A stretch of 49,898 nt of DNA from Bacteroidetes bacterium QS_9_68_14 (GCA_003022535.1 PXTT01000055.1:3235-53132); one strand, 5' to 3'. Positions 17,980-28,835 are shown, counted from the stretch's first letter. The notes: a model not told the origin generated them from the letters alone. Translations and numbers: made by a program.

Positions 17980-19821
17980 ATGAACCTCTTTCCCCATCGG
18001 TTGCTTTCGTGGGCCGTCGCGCTCGCGGCCACTTCGGTGCTCGTCTTCGCCGCCGGCTGTGACAGCGACGACAGCGGCTCCGAGAACACCGCCCCGACCG
18101 CTCGATTCTCCGTCTCCGACGCCGAGGACAGCGACCCGCTTACCTTCGCCTTCGATGCCAGCCAGTCGGAAGACGAAGAGGGGAGCATCGCCTCCTACGA
18201 GTGGAACTTCGGCGACGGCAACACGGACACCGGCCCGACCGTCACGCACCGCTTCTCCAGCGGCGGCCAGTACGGCGTGACGCTGGAAGTGACCGACGAC
18301 GAGGGCCTCTCTGCCACGTCCGATCCGCGGACCGTCACGCCCATGCGCCCCGATCCCGTGCAGTCGGTCAACTACGACACGACCCAGGCCGGCGGCAACA
18401 CGTTCGTCACCATCACCGAAACCGACGCGCAGGAAGGCATCGTGCCCATCGACTCAGACGGCAACGAAATCAATACCGGCGGCGATGACCCCGACGGCGC
18501 GGTGACGTGGACGAGCGACTACATCTACGTGCTCGACGGGCGCACCTTCGTCAACGAGGGGCAGACGCTCAACATCGAGCCAGGCACGGTCATCCAGGGC
18601 ACCGCCGAAGGGATCGACCCGCAGGGCACGGGCACGCTCATCGTAGCGCGTGGCGCAACGCTCGACGCCGCGGGCACGGCGGACGCCCCGATCATCTTCA
18701 CTGCCGAAGGGGACGACGACCCGTCTTCGCTCACGTCCTCGAACTTCGAGGACCGCGGCAACTGGGGCGGCGTCATCCTCCTCGGCCACGCGCCCAACAA
18801 CATCGGCACGGGCGGCGAGGCGGGCGTCAACAACATCGAGGGCCTTGAAGACCTGGAGCGCACCGAGTACGGCTGTAACGACGACGAATTCGACTGCGAC
18901 GCGGGCGACAGCTCTGGCACGCTACGCTACGTTTCGGTGCGCTTCGGCGGCTTCGAGATCGACGACGGCGACGAGGTCAACGGCGTGACGCTCGGCAGCG
19001 TCGGGGCTGGCACTACGCTGGAGTACGTAGAGGCCGCCTCCAACTCCGACGACGGCTTCGAGTGGTTCGGCGGCACCGTCAGCGGCAACCACCTGGTGTC
19101 CTCGTTCGTCGGGGACGACGCCTTCGACATCGACCAGGGCTTCGGGGGCGACTTCGACGGCACGCGCGGCAGCCTGCAATACCTGCTGGCCGTGCAGGGC
19201 TTCGACGGCGGCAACCGCGCCGGCGAGCACGACAGCGGCGACAGCAGCTTCGGCGGCGAGGACAGCGAGCCGGTCGGCCGCCCGCGGATCTGCAACGCCA
19301 CCTACATCGGCGCCCCCGCCGGCGACGTGGCCTTGAAGCTGCGCGACAACTTCGGGGGAAGCTACTACAACTCCCTCTTTACCGACTTCCCCAACGGGCT
19401 GGTGGAGATCGAGGACGTGGACGGCGACGGTGACTCGTTCAACGAGTTCCAGGAAGGGAACCTGCGCATCGAGAACAACCTCGCGTTCGGCTTCGGCGAC
19501 GTGGACGGCGACGGTGACACCGACTTCGAGGATCTCGTCGAAAACGGCGGCGACACCGGCAGCACCATCGCCGACTACCTCGCCGACGAGAACGCCCGCC
19601 AGGCGAGCCTCGACGGGTTTGGCCTTGCCACGAACGACATGGGGACGCTGACGGACGTAGACCCGTTTCCGGCCCCCGGCAGCGCCGCCTACGGAAGCGA
19701 CATCGCGGGCGGCTCGAGCTGCGCGGAGGACACCGACTACCTTGGCGCCTTCGCCGACGGGGAAAACTGGATCGAAGGCTGGACGGCGCTCAGCCAGTCC
19801 GGCGTTCTGGGCGACAACTGA
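17980..19821 (+). CDS. PKD-domain lipoprotein / beta-helix-like surface protein
   Basis: Lipobox LVFAAGC; PKD: TAPTARFSVSDAEDSDPLTFAFDASQSEDEEGSIASYEWNFGDGNTDTGPTVTHRF; YVLDGRTFVNEGQTLNIEPGTVIQG...GNWGGVILLGHAP; DVDGDGD loops. Confidence 0.85.
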   Translation: MNLFPHRLLSWAVALAATSVLVFAAGCDSDDSGSENTAPTARFSVSDAEDSDPLTFAFDASQSEDEEGSIASYEWNFGDGNTDTGPTVTHRFSSGGQYGVTLEVTDDEGLSATSDPRTVTPMRPDPVQSVNYDTTQAGGNTFVTITETDAQEGIVPIDSDGNEINTGGDDPDGAVTWTSDYIYVLDGRTFVNEGQTLNIEPGTVIQGTAEGIDPQGTGTLIVARGATLDAAGTADAPIIFTAEGDDDPSSLTSSNFEDRGNWGGVILLGHAPNNIGTGGEAGVNNIEGLEDLERTEYGCNDDEFDCDAGDSSGTLRYVSVRFGGFEIDDGDEVNGVTLGSVGAGTTLEYVEAASNSDDGFEWFGGTVSGNHLVSSFVGDDAFDIDQGFGGDFDGTRGSLQYLLAVQGFDGGNRAGEHDSGDSSFGGEDSEPVGRPRICNATYIGAPAGDVALKLRDNFGGSYYNSLFTDFPNGLVEIEDVDGDGDSFNEFQEGNLRIENNLAFGFGDVDGDGDTDFEDLVENGGDTGSTIADYLADENARQASLDGFGLATNDMGTLTDVDPFPAPGSAAYGSDIAGGSSCAEDTDYLGAFADGENWIEGWTALSQSGVLGDN

Positions 19822-19883
19822 CCGCCTGAGCGCAGGGCGCCGGGAGCGTGGCGCTCGGCGTTACTCGCCGTGCTGACGGCCGC

Positions 19884-19935
19884 GCCTCGGCCCCGCTTAC
19901 GCGCAGGACGGGTTCCTGCCGGGCGGGGCCGAGGC
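19884..19935 (+). terminator. long nested stem-loop, candidate terminator
   Basis: Perfect 13-bp inverted repeat GCCTCGGCCCCGC (19884-19896)/GCGGGGCCGAGGC (19923-19935) enclosing GCAGGA-cgggt-TCCTGC; followed by ATTTCTATTT. Confidence 0.65.
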
Positions 19936-20077
19936 ATTTCTATTTGGAGTTTGCGATTGCACGCTAAAAACATTTCCGTTCCTCGGCCGGGAGGCGGGTT
20001 TTGAACTGGGCAGGCAGGCGGCACAGGGGCACGCGAGCACCATTCGGCTCTCCCGCTATCGCCTGCGAAGCATTCCC

Positions 20078-20295
20078 ATGCGCGTCGCTGTAGACGTGCC
20101 GGAGGAAATGGGCGAAGCGCTCCAGCGCCGCGCGTTCTCGGCCGCGCTACGCGCATCGCGCACGGCATGGGCCTGGCGAGGGCCGACGCGACGATTGCCG
20201 CCTCGCTTGAAGAAGCAGGTTGCGGGCGTGTCCACGCCACCGACCCCGACTTCGAAGACTACGAGGGACCGATGGAGGTCACTTGCCTCACGTAG
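20078..20295 (+). pseudogene. decayed VapBC-like toxin-antitoxin remnant (PIN-domain C-terminus)
   Basis: MRVAVDVPEEMGEALQRRAFSAAL in one frame, then TRIAHGMGLARADATIAASLEEAGCGRVHATDPDFEDYEGPMEVTCLT* in another; the latter resembles a PIN-domain C-terminus. Confidence 0.45.
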
Positions 20296-20411
20296 CCGCC
20301 CGCAGCGTTGCGCGAGGGGCGCGGCGTTGCCTACCTTAACAAATCCCGCGGCACGTCGCTCACTTCTCAGGCGGGCCGCCTCGAGACTTTGCTGCGTCGC
20401 CTCCCCGCTGC

Positions 20412-21647
20412 ATGTCACTTCGCTGCCTTTTCGTCGTGCAGGGGGAAGGGCGCGGTCATCTCACTCAGGCGCTGGCGCTCAAGAAGATCCTGGCGAATGC
20501 CGGCCACGAGGTGCCGCGCGTGCTGCTGGGGCGCAACCCTAACCGCAAGGCGCCGCCCTTCTTCCTCGAAAAAATCGGCGCGCCGGTCGAGCGGATCGAC
20601 AGCCCCAGCTTCTTTATGGACGGGCGCCGCCGCGCGATGGCCACGCTGGGGCGGACCATTCTTAAAAACGTCCCGCTGATCGGACGCTTTCGCGAGGGGC
20701 TGCGCCGCGTGGACCGCGCCATCGAAGAGGTGCAGCCCGACGTGGTCATCAACTTCCACGAGGTGCTGGCGGGCGTGCACTACGCGCTGCGCGGCGGGCT
20801 GGTGGGGCGCGCCCCGGCAGGGCTGCCGCCGCTGGTGTGCGTGGCGCACCAGTACCTGTTCCAGCACCCGGCGTACCCATCCTTCCCCGAAGGCGCCGCG
20901 TGGGACCGCTGGTGGCTACGTTTCTTCGTGGGCGCGACGCAACTGGGCGCGACGAAGCGGCTAGCACTCTCGCTCTACCCGACCGCGCACCGGCGCGAGG
21001 AGGGCCTCGTCGCAATGCCGCCGCTCCTGCGCGAGAAGCTGACCGACCCGCCGAGTGGCGATCCCGTCGAGGAAGAGCCCTTCTTTCTAATATACCTCCT
21101 CAACAGCGGCTACGCCGAGGAGGTCATCCGCTGGCACCGGCGCAACCCCGGCGTGCGGCTACACTGCTTCTGGGGCCGCCCGGGCGCGGCGGACGAGGAG
21201 CGCTACGACGACACGCTGACCTTCCACGCCCTCGACGACGAGAAATTCCTGTCGATGATGAAGCGCTGCCGCGGGCTGGCGACCACAGCCGGCTTCGAGT
21301 CGGTCGGCGAGGCGCTCTACCTGGGCACGCCGGTCTTGATGGTGCCGGTGGAGGGCCACTTCGAGCAGCGCTGCAACGCCGTCGACGGCCAGCGCGCCGG
21401 GGCGGGCGTGGCCGCGCGTAGCTTCGAGACGGGCTTGAGCAAGCTGCGGTCGCTCACCGGGCAGGGGCGCGGCGCTTCGCGCCACGCGCCGGGCGCCCAG
21501 CAGCGCTTCCGCCGCTGGGTCGACGGGGCCGCCGGGCGCTTCGTGCGCGAGATCGAGGAGGCCGCCAGGGCGGAGCGCGCGTCGGCGCCGGTCCCCCCAC
21601 CAGAGGGCGATGGCGTGGCCAAGGGGGCGACGATTCGGGCCGCGTAG
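20412..21647 (+). CDS. glycosyltransferase family protein (MurG/UGT-like fold)
   Basis: LFVVQGEGRGHLTQALALKKILANAGHEV...; CRGLATTAGFESVGEALYLGTPVLMVPVEGHFEQRCNA. Confidence 0.85.
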   Translation: MSLRCLFVVQGEGRGHLTQALALKKILANAGHEVPRVLLGRNPNRKAPPFFLEKIGAPVERIDSPSFFMDGRRRAMATLGRTILKNVPLIGRFREGLRRVDRAIEEVQPDVVINFHEVLAGVHYALRGGLVGRAPAGLPPLVCVAHQYLFQHPAYPSFPEGAAWDRWWLRFFVGATQLGATKRLALSLYPTAHRREEGLVAMPPLLREKLTDPPSGDPVEEEPFFLIYLLNSGYAEEVIRWHRRNPGVRLHCFWGRPGAADEERYDDTLTFHALDDEKFLSMMKRCRGLATTAGFESVGEALYLGTPVLMVPVEGHFEQRCNAVDGQRAGAGVAARSFETGLSKLRSLTGQGRGASRHAPGAQQRFRRWVDGAAGRFVREIEEAARAERASAPVPPPEGDGVAKGATIRAA

Positions 21648-21792
21648 GGGAGCGTGGTTCGTGTTGCATGGTCTGCGAGAGCGCGGGGCGATTCGCGCTT
21701 GCCCGGTTGCAGACGCCACGCCCCGAGCACACCTCCTCTCCCCCTTCGCGTGGAGAGCCAGAAACACGCGCCACGCATTACGCGCTTCAGTG

Positions 21793-23038
21793 CTACGCAC
21801 TACGCGCCCCCGCCCCGAGCTGTGCGACGACGCGGTGCGAGCCGCAGATCAGGAGCGTGTTGCCCGCGCCGGCGTCGGCGAGGAAGCGTTGCCGGTGCGT
21901 CTCGGCGTCGCCGGTCGGGCCGACGGGGACGCCCTGGGCCTTCAGCACCTCTGCTAGCGCACCGGGCGGGCGAGCGCGCTCGGTGTCCAGCCGGACGGGC
22001 CAGGCCTCCGCGCCGGCCTCGGCGAGGAAGCGCGCGAAGCCAGTGGCGTCCTTGTCGCGCATCAGCCCGCAGGCGACGGTGAGGCCGCCCGGACGCCCGG
22101 GAAAGTGTTCGCGCAGCGCGCGCAGCGTGGCCGCGAGGCTGTCGGGGTGGTGCGCCACGTCGGCTACGACGAGGGGGGAGCCCTGCGAAGGCCGCGAGAG
22201 CACCTCGAAGCGCCCGCGCAGGCCCGCCAGGCGGCGCACCCCGGCGAAGGCGTCGCGGACCGGAGCCACGCTCGCGCGCACCTCATCGTAAAAGAGCTCG
22301 GCGAGGCGCGTGGCAGTGGCGGCGTTGCCAGCCTGGTGACGGCCGTAGAGCGGGAGGCGCAAATCGCGGTAGCGGCGCAGCGGGGTCTCGAGGTCCAACT
22401 GCAGGCCGTCTTCGTCGAAGGTGGCGTCGCGCAGCGTGGTCTCCTCGCGGGCCACGTGGAGCGGCGCCCCGGCCCCCTCGGCCCCGTCGCGGAGCGCCAC
22501 CAGCGCCTCGGGCGGCACCGGGCCGGCGATGGCCGGGACGCCTTCGCGGAAGATGCCTGCCTTCTCGCGCGCGATTGCGGCGAGGGTGTCGCCGAGCAGG
22601 TCGGTGTGCTCGAGGCTCACGCCGGTGACGGCGCACGCGGCGGGGGCGCGTAGTGCGTAGGCCGATGCGCTCGATGTCGCCGGCATGGCGCTCGATGGCC
22701 TCCGCGAGCCACGCGTCGGGGGCGGCCTCCCCCCCCATGCGCATCCGTTCGTTCACCGCGAAGAGGTGCGGCGACGTGTGCAGTCCGGTGGCGCGCCCGG
22801 CGGCGGTGCCGACAGCGGCCACGAGCGCAGCGGTGGTGCCCTTGCCGTGGCTCCCGGCCACCAGTGCGCTTCGGAATTGCTGCTGGGGGTTCCCCATCGC
22901 CTCCAGCAACGCACGGATGCGCCCGAGGCCCGGCTTGAACGCCTCGCCCTCGCGCCCGGCAAAGCGCGGCAGACGGAGGAGACTTTCGATTTCGGATTTC
23001 GGGTTTCGGATGGCGCGTTGCTCGCTTCGTTGCATCAC
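21793..23038 (-). pseudogene. folC: folylpolyglutamate synthase/dihydrofolate synthase, interrupted by frameshift with internal deletion
   Basis: N-part LPRFAGREG...ALVAGSHGKGTTAALVAAVGTAAGRATGLHTSPHLFAVNERMRM...AIERHAGDIERIG in one frame; C-part PAACAVTGVSLEHTDLLGDTLAAIAREKAGIFREGVPAI...VADVAHHPDSLAATL...VACGLMRDKDATGF in another; the intervening conserved block is missing. Confidence 0.8.
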
Positions 23039-23041
23039 AGC

Positions 23042-23560
23042 TCACGTTCTCTCCCCCTCCCCGCCCTCTTTCTCCCGCACCGAAACGCGCCGGCGCCGCT
23101 CGCTTAGGTGCTCCAGCCGCAGCCGAAGCGCGCCCGCGGGCAAGAGCGACGCGATGCGCCCCGGCCACTCGACGAGGCACACGCCCTCCCCGAAAAAGTA
23201 GGTTTCGTAGTCGACGGACGCGAGCCCCTCGGGGCCGCCCAGGCGGTAGGCGTCGAGGTGGAAGAAGCGCGCCGCCGCGCCGGCCCGGGCGTGGCCCTGG
23301 GGCCAGCGCCCGTCGTACTCGCGCGCCAGGACGAACGTGGGGCTGCGTACGCTCCGCTCCGCGACGCCGAGGCCGCCGGCTACGCCCTTCGCCAGCTGCG
23401 TCTTGCCCGTGCCCAGGTCGCCGCTAAGGGTTACCACGGCGCCGGGCTCAAGCCACGCCGCCAGCCGTCGCCCCAGTGCGCGCGTGGCTGCCGGCGAGTT
23501 CGTCTCGACGGGGAAAAGCGATTTTGGATCTTGGATGGCGGATTCGGGACTGTTTTCCAT
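23042..23560 (-). CDS. tsaE: tRNA threonylcarbamoyladenosine biosynthesis ATPase TsaE
   Basis: VVTLSGDLGTGKTQLAKGVAGGLGV, SPTFVLAREY, FFHLDAYRLGGPEGL, CLVEWPGRI. Confidence 0.93.
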   Translation of the reverse strand: MENSPESAIQDPKSLFPVETNSPAATRALGRRLAAWLEPGAVVTLSGDLGTGKTQLAKGVAGGLGVAERSVRSPTFVLAREYDGRWPQGHARAGAAARFFHLDAYRLGGPEGLASVDYETYFFGEGVCLVEWPGRIASLLPAGALRLRLEHLSERRRRVSVREKEGGEGERT

Positions 23561-23599
23561 CAGCAACGCCACCTCGGCACAAAAGCCCACCCCCCGCAC

Positions 23600-25174
23600 T
23601 CACGAGCGCGAGCGAAGTGTCAGCGCTGGCAAAATCATTTCTTCCATCGAGACGCCGCCGTGCTGCATCGTGTCGCGGTACTTGCGCTGGTAGTGGTGGT
23701 AGTTCGTCGGGTAGACGAAGTAGTAGTCCTCCTTGGCGATGATGTAGTTGGTGTTCATCCCCTGGCTGGGTAGGCCGTACGTCTCGGGTTCTTTGACGAA
23801 AATGGCGTGCTCGTCGTTGCACTTGAGGTTGCGCCCGTATTTGTAGCGCAGCGCCGTGGAGGTCTCGCGGTCGCCGATGACCTCCGTGTCACGCAGGCTG
23901 CGGATGGCCCCGTGGTCGGTGGTGACGACGCAGGTGGCTCCGGCCTCGGCGAGCGTCTTGAAGGCGTCCAGCAGCCACGAGTGGGCGAACCACGTGCGCG
24001 TCAGGTCGCGGTAGGCGGGCTCGTCGGGGGCAATTTCTTTCAAAACGTCGTTGTCGGAGCGGGAGTGGGCCAGGAGATCCACGAAGTTGACCACCACCGC
24101 CGAGAGGGGCTGCTGCGCGAGGTCGGCCGCGCGGCTGGCAAAGTCTTGCCCGTCCTCCCCGCTAATAAGCTTCTCGTAGTGAGCGTCCACCCCCGCCTGC
24201 TTGCGGTCCAGCAGGTCTTGGAGAAGCTCCGCTTCGTGCTGGTTGCGGCTGTGCTCGCTCTCCTCGCCGGTGGCCCAGACTTCGGGGTAGCGCTCGGCGA
24301 TCTCGACCGGCAGGAGACCGCTGAAAATCGCGTTGCGCGCGTAGGGCGTGGCCGTCGGTAGCAGGCCGTAGTGCCAATCCGTCTGGATCTCGAAGAGCGG
24401 CTGCAAGAAGTCCTCGAACTCCAGCCACTGGTCGTACCGCATGCAGTCGATCACGAAAAGGACGACGGGGCCGCCGTTCTCCTCGAGCTCCGGCAGCACG
24501 AACTGCTCGATGGCCTCGTGGCTGAGGGGCGGGCGCTCTTCGTCGGGCAGCTGCTCGGGAGCCCCTTCGATCCACTGCGGGTAACTGCGCTCGATGAAGC
24601 GACCGAAGGCGCGGTTGGCCTCCTGGCGCTGGTCGTCGAAGATCTGGCGGGCGCCCTCGTCGTCGGCGTCCAGCTCCTTGTCGTAGCCGACGAGCTCGCG
24701 GTAGAGGTCCGTCCACGCCCCATGCTGCATCGGGGCAGAGAGGCGGCGCGAGATCTCATTGAACGATTGCAGGTACGTCTCCGACGCCTTCTCGCTCTGC
24801 AGGCGCTCCTGCTCGAGCAGGCGCTTGACGGTTAGCAGGATCTGGCTGGGGTTGACCGGCTTGGTCAGGTAGTCGGCGATGCGCCCGCCGAGGGCTTCCT
24901 CCATCAGGCGCTCCTCCTCGCTTTTGGTCACCATCACGACGCGCGCGCCAGGGCGGGCCTCCTTGATCGCTTCGAGGGCCTGGAGGCCGTCCATGCCGGG
25001 CATCTGCTCGTCGAGCAAGACGACCTCGTAGGGACGCGCCTGCACCTCGTCGACCGCGTCGCTGCCGTTGGCGGCGCTCTCGACGGCGTAGCCTTTTTCT
25101 TCGAGAAAGAGGATGTGCGGGCGGAGCATCTCAATCTCGTCGTCCACCCAGAGGATGCGACCGTTGTCGGGCAT
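23600..25174 (-). CDS. porX: PorX-type response regulator with PglZ/alkaline-phosphatase-superfamily domain
   Basis: Receiver ILWVDDEIEMLRPHILFLEEKGY...VLLDEQMPGMDGL...YLTKPVNPSQIL; then VVLFVIDCMRYDQWLEFEDFLQPLFEI...VVTTDHGAIRSLRDTEVIGDRETSTALRYKYGRNL. Confidence 0.92.
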   Translation of the reverse strand: MPDNGRILWVDDEIEMLRPHILFLEEKGYAVESAANGSDAVDEVQARPYEVVLLDEQMPGMDGLQALEAIKEARPGARVVMVTKSEEERLMEEALGGRIADYLTKPVNPSQILLTVKRLLEQERLQSEKASETYLQSFNEISRRLSAPMQHGAWTDLYRELVGYDKELDADDEGARQIFDDQRQEANRAFGRFIERSYPQWIEGAPEQLPDEERPPLSHEAIEQFVLPELEENGGPVVLFVIDCMRYDQWLEFEDFLQPLFEIQTDWHYGLLPTATPYARNAIFSGLLPVEIAERYPEVWATGEESEHSRNQHEAELLQDLLDRKQAGVDAHYEKLISGEDGQDFASRAADLAQQPLSAVVVNFVDLLAHSRSDNDVLKEIAPDEPAYRDLTRTWFAHSWLLDAFKTLAEAGATCVVTTDHGAIRSLRDTEVIGDRETSTALRYKYGRNLKCNDEHAIFVKEPETYGLPSQGMNTNYIIAKEDYYFVYPTNYHHYQRKYRDTMQHGGVSMEEMILPALTLRSRS

Positions 25175-25367
25175 GGTCGGGGGGAAAGGAGAACAGAAAA
25201 AAGGATGGACAGGACCTCCTTACGGAACGGCGGGCCGTTTTCTCCGGCGTGAGACGGAACGCGCGTAGGTTCGCAGGTTTGTAGGGAGGCGGGTTATCGA
25301 ATTGCTCCCGCGTCTACCCCGTGGCTTCCCTCTCCGCCTACAGACTTACGCACTCTCCTACCTAAAC

Positions 25368-26033
25368 GTGTCCAATCGCTCCCACGGCCTCTCCGACGCG
25401 CTTCACGGCTATCTGGTAGAAACGGGTGTGCGCGAGTCGCCGACCTTAGCGCGCCTGCGTGAGGAGACGCGCCAACACCCGCGCTCGCAGATGCAGATCG
25501 CCCCCGAGCAGGGCCAGTTCATGCGCCTGCTGGCGAGGGTCGTCGGCGCGCGGCGCACGCTCGACGTGGGCGTCTTTACCGGGTACAGCGCGCTCGCGGT
25601 AGCGCTGGCGCTGCCGGAGGGGGGCCGGGTCGTCGGCTGCGACGTCTCGCCGGATTACACGTCCGTCGCCGAGCGTTTTTTCGAAGAGGCCCAGGTCCGC
25701 GAGCGGCTCGACCTGCGCATCGGCCCGGCCGTGCAAACGCTCGACGCGCTCCTGGACGACGGCGAGGCGGAGAACTTCGACCTCGCCTTCATCGACGCGG
25801 ACAAAAAGCAGTACGACGCTTACTACGAGCGGAGCCTGTGCCTCGTGCGCCCCGGCGGGCTGGTGCTGATCGACAACGTCTTTCGCGGCGGGGACGTGGC
25901 CTGTTCCCCCGACGACGTGGACGAAAGCGTGCGCGCCGTGCGCCGGCTCAACGAAAAGGTCCACGGCGATGAGCGCATCGACCTCTCTATGATCCCGGTC
26001 GGCGACGGGCTGACGCTCGCGCGCAAGCGGTGA
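25368..26033 (+). CDS. class I SAM-dependent (catechol/caffeoyl-CoA-type) O-methyltransferase (GTG start)
   Basis: RTLDVGVFTGYSALAVALALPEGGRVVGCDVSPDY, FDLAFIDADKKQYDAYYE, LVLIDNVFRGGDV, DGLTLARKR. Confidence 0.92.
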   Translation: MSNRSHGLSDALHGYLVETGVRESPTLARLREETRQHPRSQMQIAPEQGQFMRLLARVVGARRTLDVGVFTGYSALAVALALPEGGRVVGCDVSPDYTSVAERFFEEAQVRERLDLRIGPAVQTLDALLDDGEAENFDLAFIDADKKQYDAYYERSLCLVRPGGLVLIDNVFRGGDVACSPDDVDESVRAVRRLNEKVHGDERIDLSMIPVGDGLTLARKR

Positions 26034-26101
26034 GCGGATCTGGGGAGAGCGTTGCGGGGCGTGCCAGGAGAGAGAGGGGCGCGCGAAACGAGGCAACGTC
26101 G

Positions 26102-27610
26102 CTACCGCCGCCTGCGCCGTTCGCCCCAACGGCTGCGTTGCTTCCGCGCGAGCGCCCCGTCGCCCTCGTCCTCTTCGGCGAGCGCGTCCGGCTTCTGCGC
26201 GTGGCGAAAGAGCACCGCCGCCACTGCCGCGTCGCGCTCGAACTGCGGGTCCTCGGTGAAAAGCTGCTCCGGGTCGAAGTGCTCCTCGACGAAGTGTGTC
26301 GAAAAATCGCCGCTGCGGAAGGCCTCGTGGCGCATCGCGTAGCGGCAGAACGGGATCGTGGTGATGACGCCGGCGATCTCGTACTCCGCCAACGCGCGCT
26401 CCGAGCGGCGGATGGCCGCCTCGCGCGTCGGGCCCCAGCAGACGAGCTTCGAAATCATCGGGTCGTAGTGGACAGGCACCGTCTCGCCTTCCTCGACGCC
26501 CGCGTCCACGCGCACGCCGGGGCCGCTGGGCGGCGCGTGGCGCACCAGCGGGCCGGGGTCGGGGAGGAAGTTCTGCGCCGGGTCCTCGGCGTAGACGCGG
26601 CACTCGACGGCGTGACCATCGATGGAAAGATCCTCGGCGGCGCGGTAGCCCAGTTCTTCGCCCTCGGCCACGCGGAGCTGCTCGGCCACGAGGTCCAGCC
26701 CCGTGACCATCTCGGTGGTCGGATGCTCGACCTGGAGGCGCGTGTTCATTTCCATGAAGTAGAAATCGAGATTCGCGTCCACCAGAAACTCGACCGTGCC
26801 GGCGTTTTCGTAGCCGACCGCCTCGGCGGCGCGCACGGCGGCGGCGCCCATTTCGGCGCGCTTCTCGGGCGGGAGGACTGACGACGGGGCCTCTTCGATC
26901 ACCTTCTGGAGACGGCGCTGGATGGAGCACTCGCGCTCGAAGAGGTGCGTGGTGTGGCCGTGCCGGTCGGCAATAATCTGGAACTCGACATGACGCGGCT
27001 GCTGGATGTACTTCTCGACGAAGACGCGCCCGTCGCCGAAGGAGGACTGCGCCTCGCTCTGCGCGCGCTCCATCGCGCTCTCGAAGTTCTCGGGGTCGTG
27101 GACGACCCGCATCCCCTTGCCGCCGCCGCCCGCTGCCGCCTTCACCAAGACCGGGTAGCCTATTCCAGAGGCCACGCGGGCGGCCTCCTCAGGGTCGGCA
27201 ATGGCATCGGTGGTGCCGGGGGCCATCGGGACGCTCGCCTCCTCCATCAAAGCGCGCGCGGCGGTTTTGTCACCCATCCGGCGGATCGCCTCCGGCGGCG
27301 GACCGATCCACGTGAAGCCAGCCTCGCGCACCGCCTCGGCGAAGTCGGCGTTCTCCGAGAGAAAGCCGTAGCCGGGGTGGATGGCGTCGGCCTCGCTTGC
27401 GCGCGCGGCCTCGAGGATATTCTCGAAGACCAGGTACGACTCGCCCGCGGCAGGCGGGCCGACGGCGTACGCCTCGTCGGCGCGGCGCACGTGCAGGGCC
27501 GTCGCGTCGGCCTCGCTGAAGACGGCGACGGCAGTGAGGCCGCGCTCGTGGCAAGCGCGAATGACGCGCACGGCAATCTCGCCCCGGTTGGCGATCAGGA
27601 CCTTGTCCAT
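26102..27610 (-). CDS. accC: biotin carboxylase (acetyl-/acyl-CoA carboxylase biotin carboxylase subunit)
   Basis: MDKVLIANRGEIAVRVIRACHERG, HPGYGFLSENADFAEAV, KAAAGGGGKGMRVV, FERECSIQRRLQKVIEEAPS, FMEMNTRLQVEHPTTEMVTGLDLV. Confidence 0.95.
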   Translation of the reverse strand: MDKVLIANRGEIAVRVIRACHERGLTAVAVFSEADATALHVRRADEAYAVGPPAAGESYLVFENILEAARASEADAIHPGYGFLSENADFAEAVREAGFTWIGPPPEAIRRMGDKTAARALMEEASVPMAPGTTDAIADPEEAARVASGIGYPVLVKAAAGGGGKGMRVVHDPENFESAMERAQSEAQSSFGDGRVFVEKYIQQPRHVEFQIIADRHGHTTHLFERECSIQRRLQKVIEEAPSSVLPPEKRAEMGAAAVRAAEAVGYENAGTVEFLVDANLDFYFMEMNTRLQVEHPTTEMVTGLDLVAEQLRVAEGEELGYRAAEDLSIDGHAVECRVYAEDPAQNFLPDPGPLVRHAPPSGPGVRVDAGVEEGETVPVHYDPMISKLVCWGPTREAAIRRSERALAEYEIAGVITTIPFCRYAMRHEAFRSGDFSTHFVEEHFDPEQLFTEDPQFERDAAVAAVLFRHAQKPDALAEEDEGDGALARKQRSRWGERRRRR

Positions 27611-27701
27611 TTCGGATTTCGGATGGGGGATTTTCGATGAGGCTGCTCTCGCGCTCCCGTTCTCCCTCCCTACGCGCACATGGCACGATCTGTGCAGTTA
27701 G

Positions 27702-28835
<1,134 letters not shown>

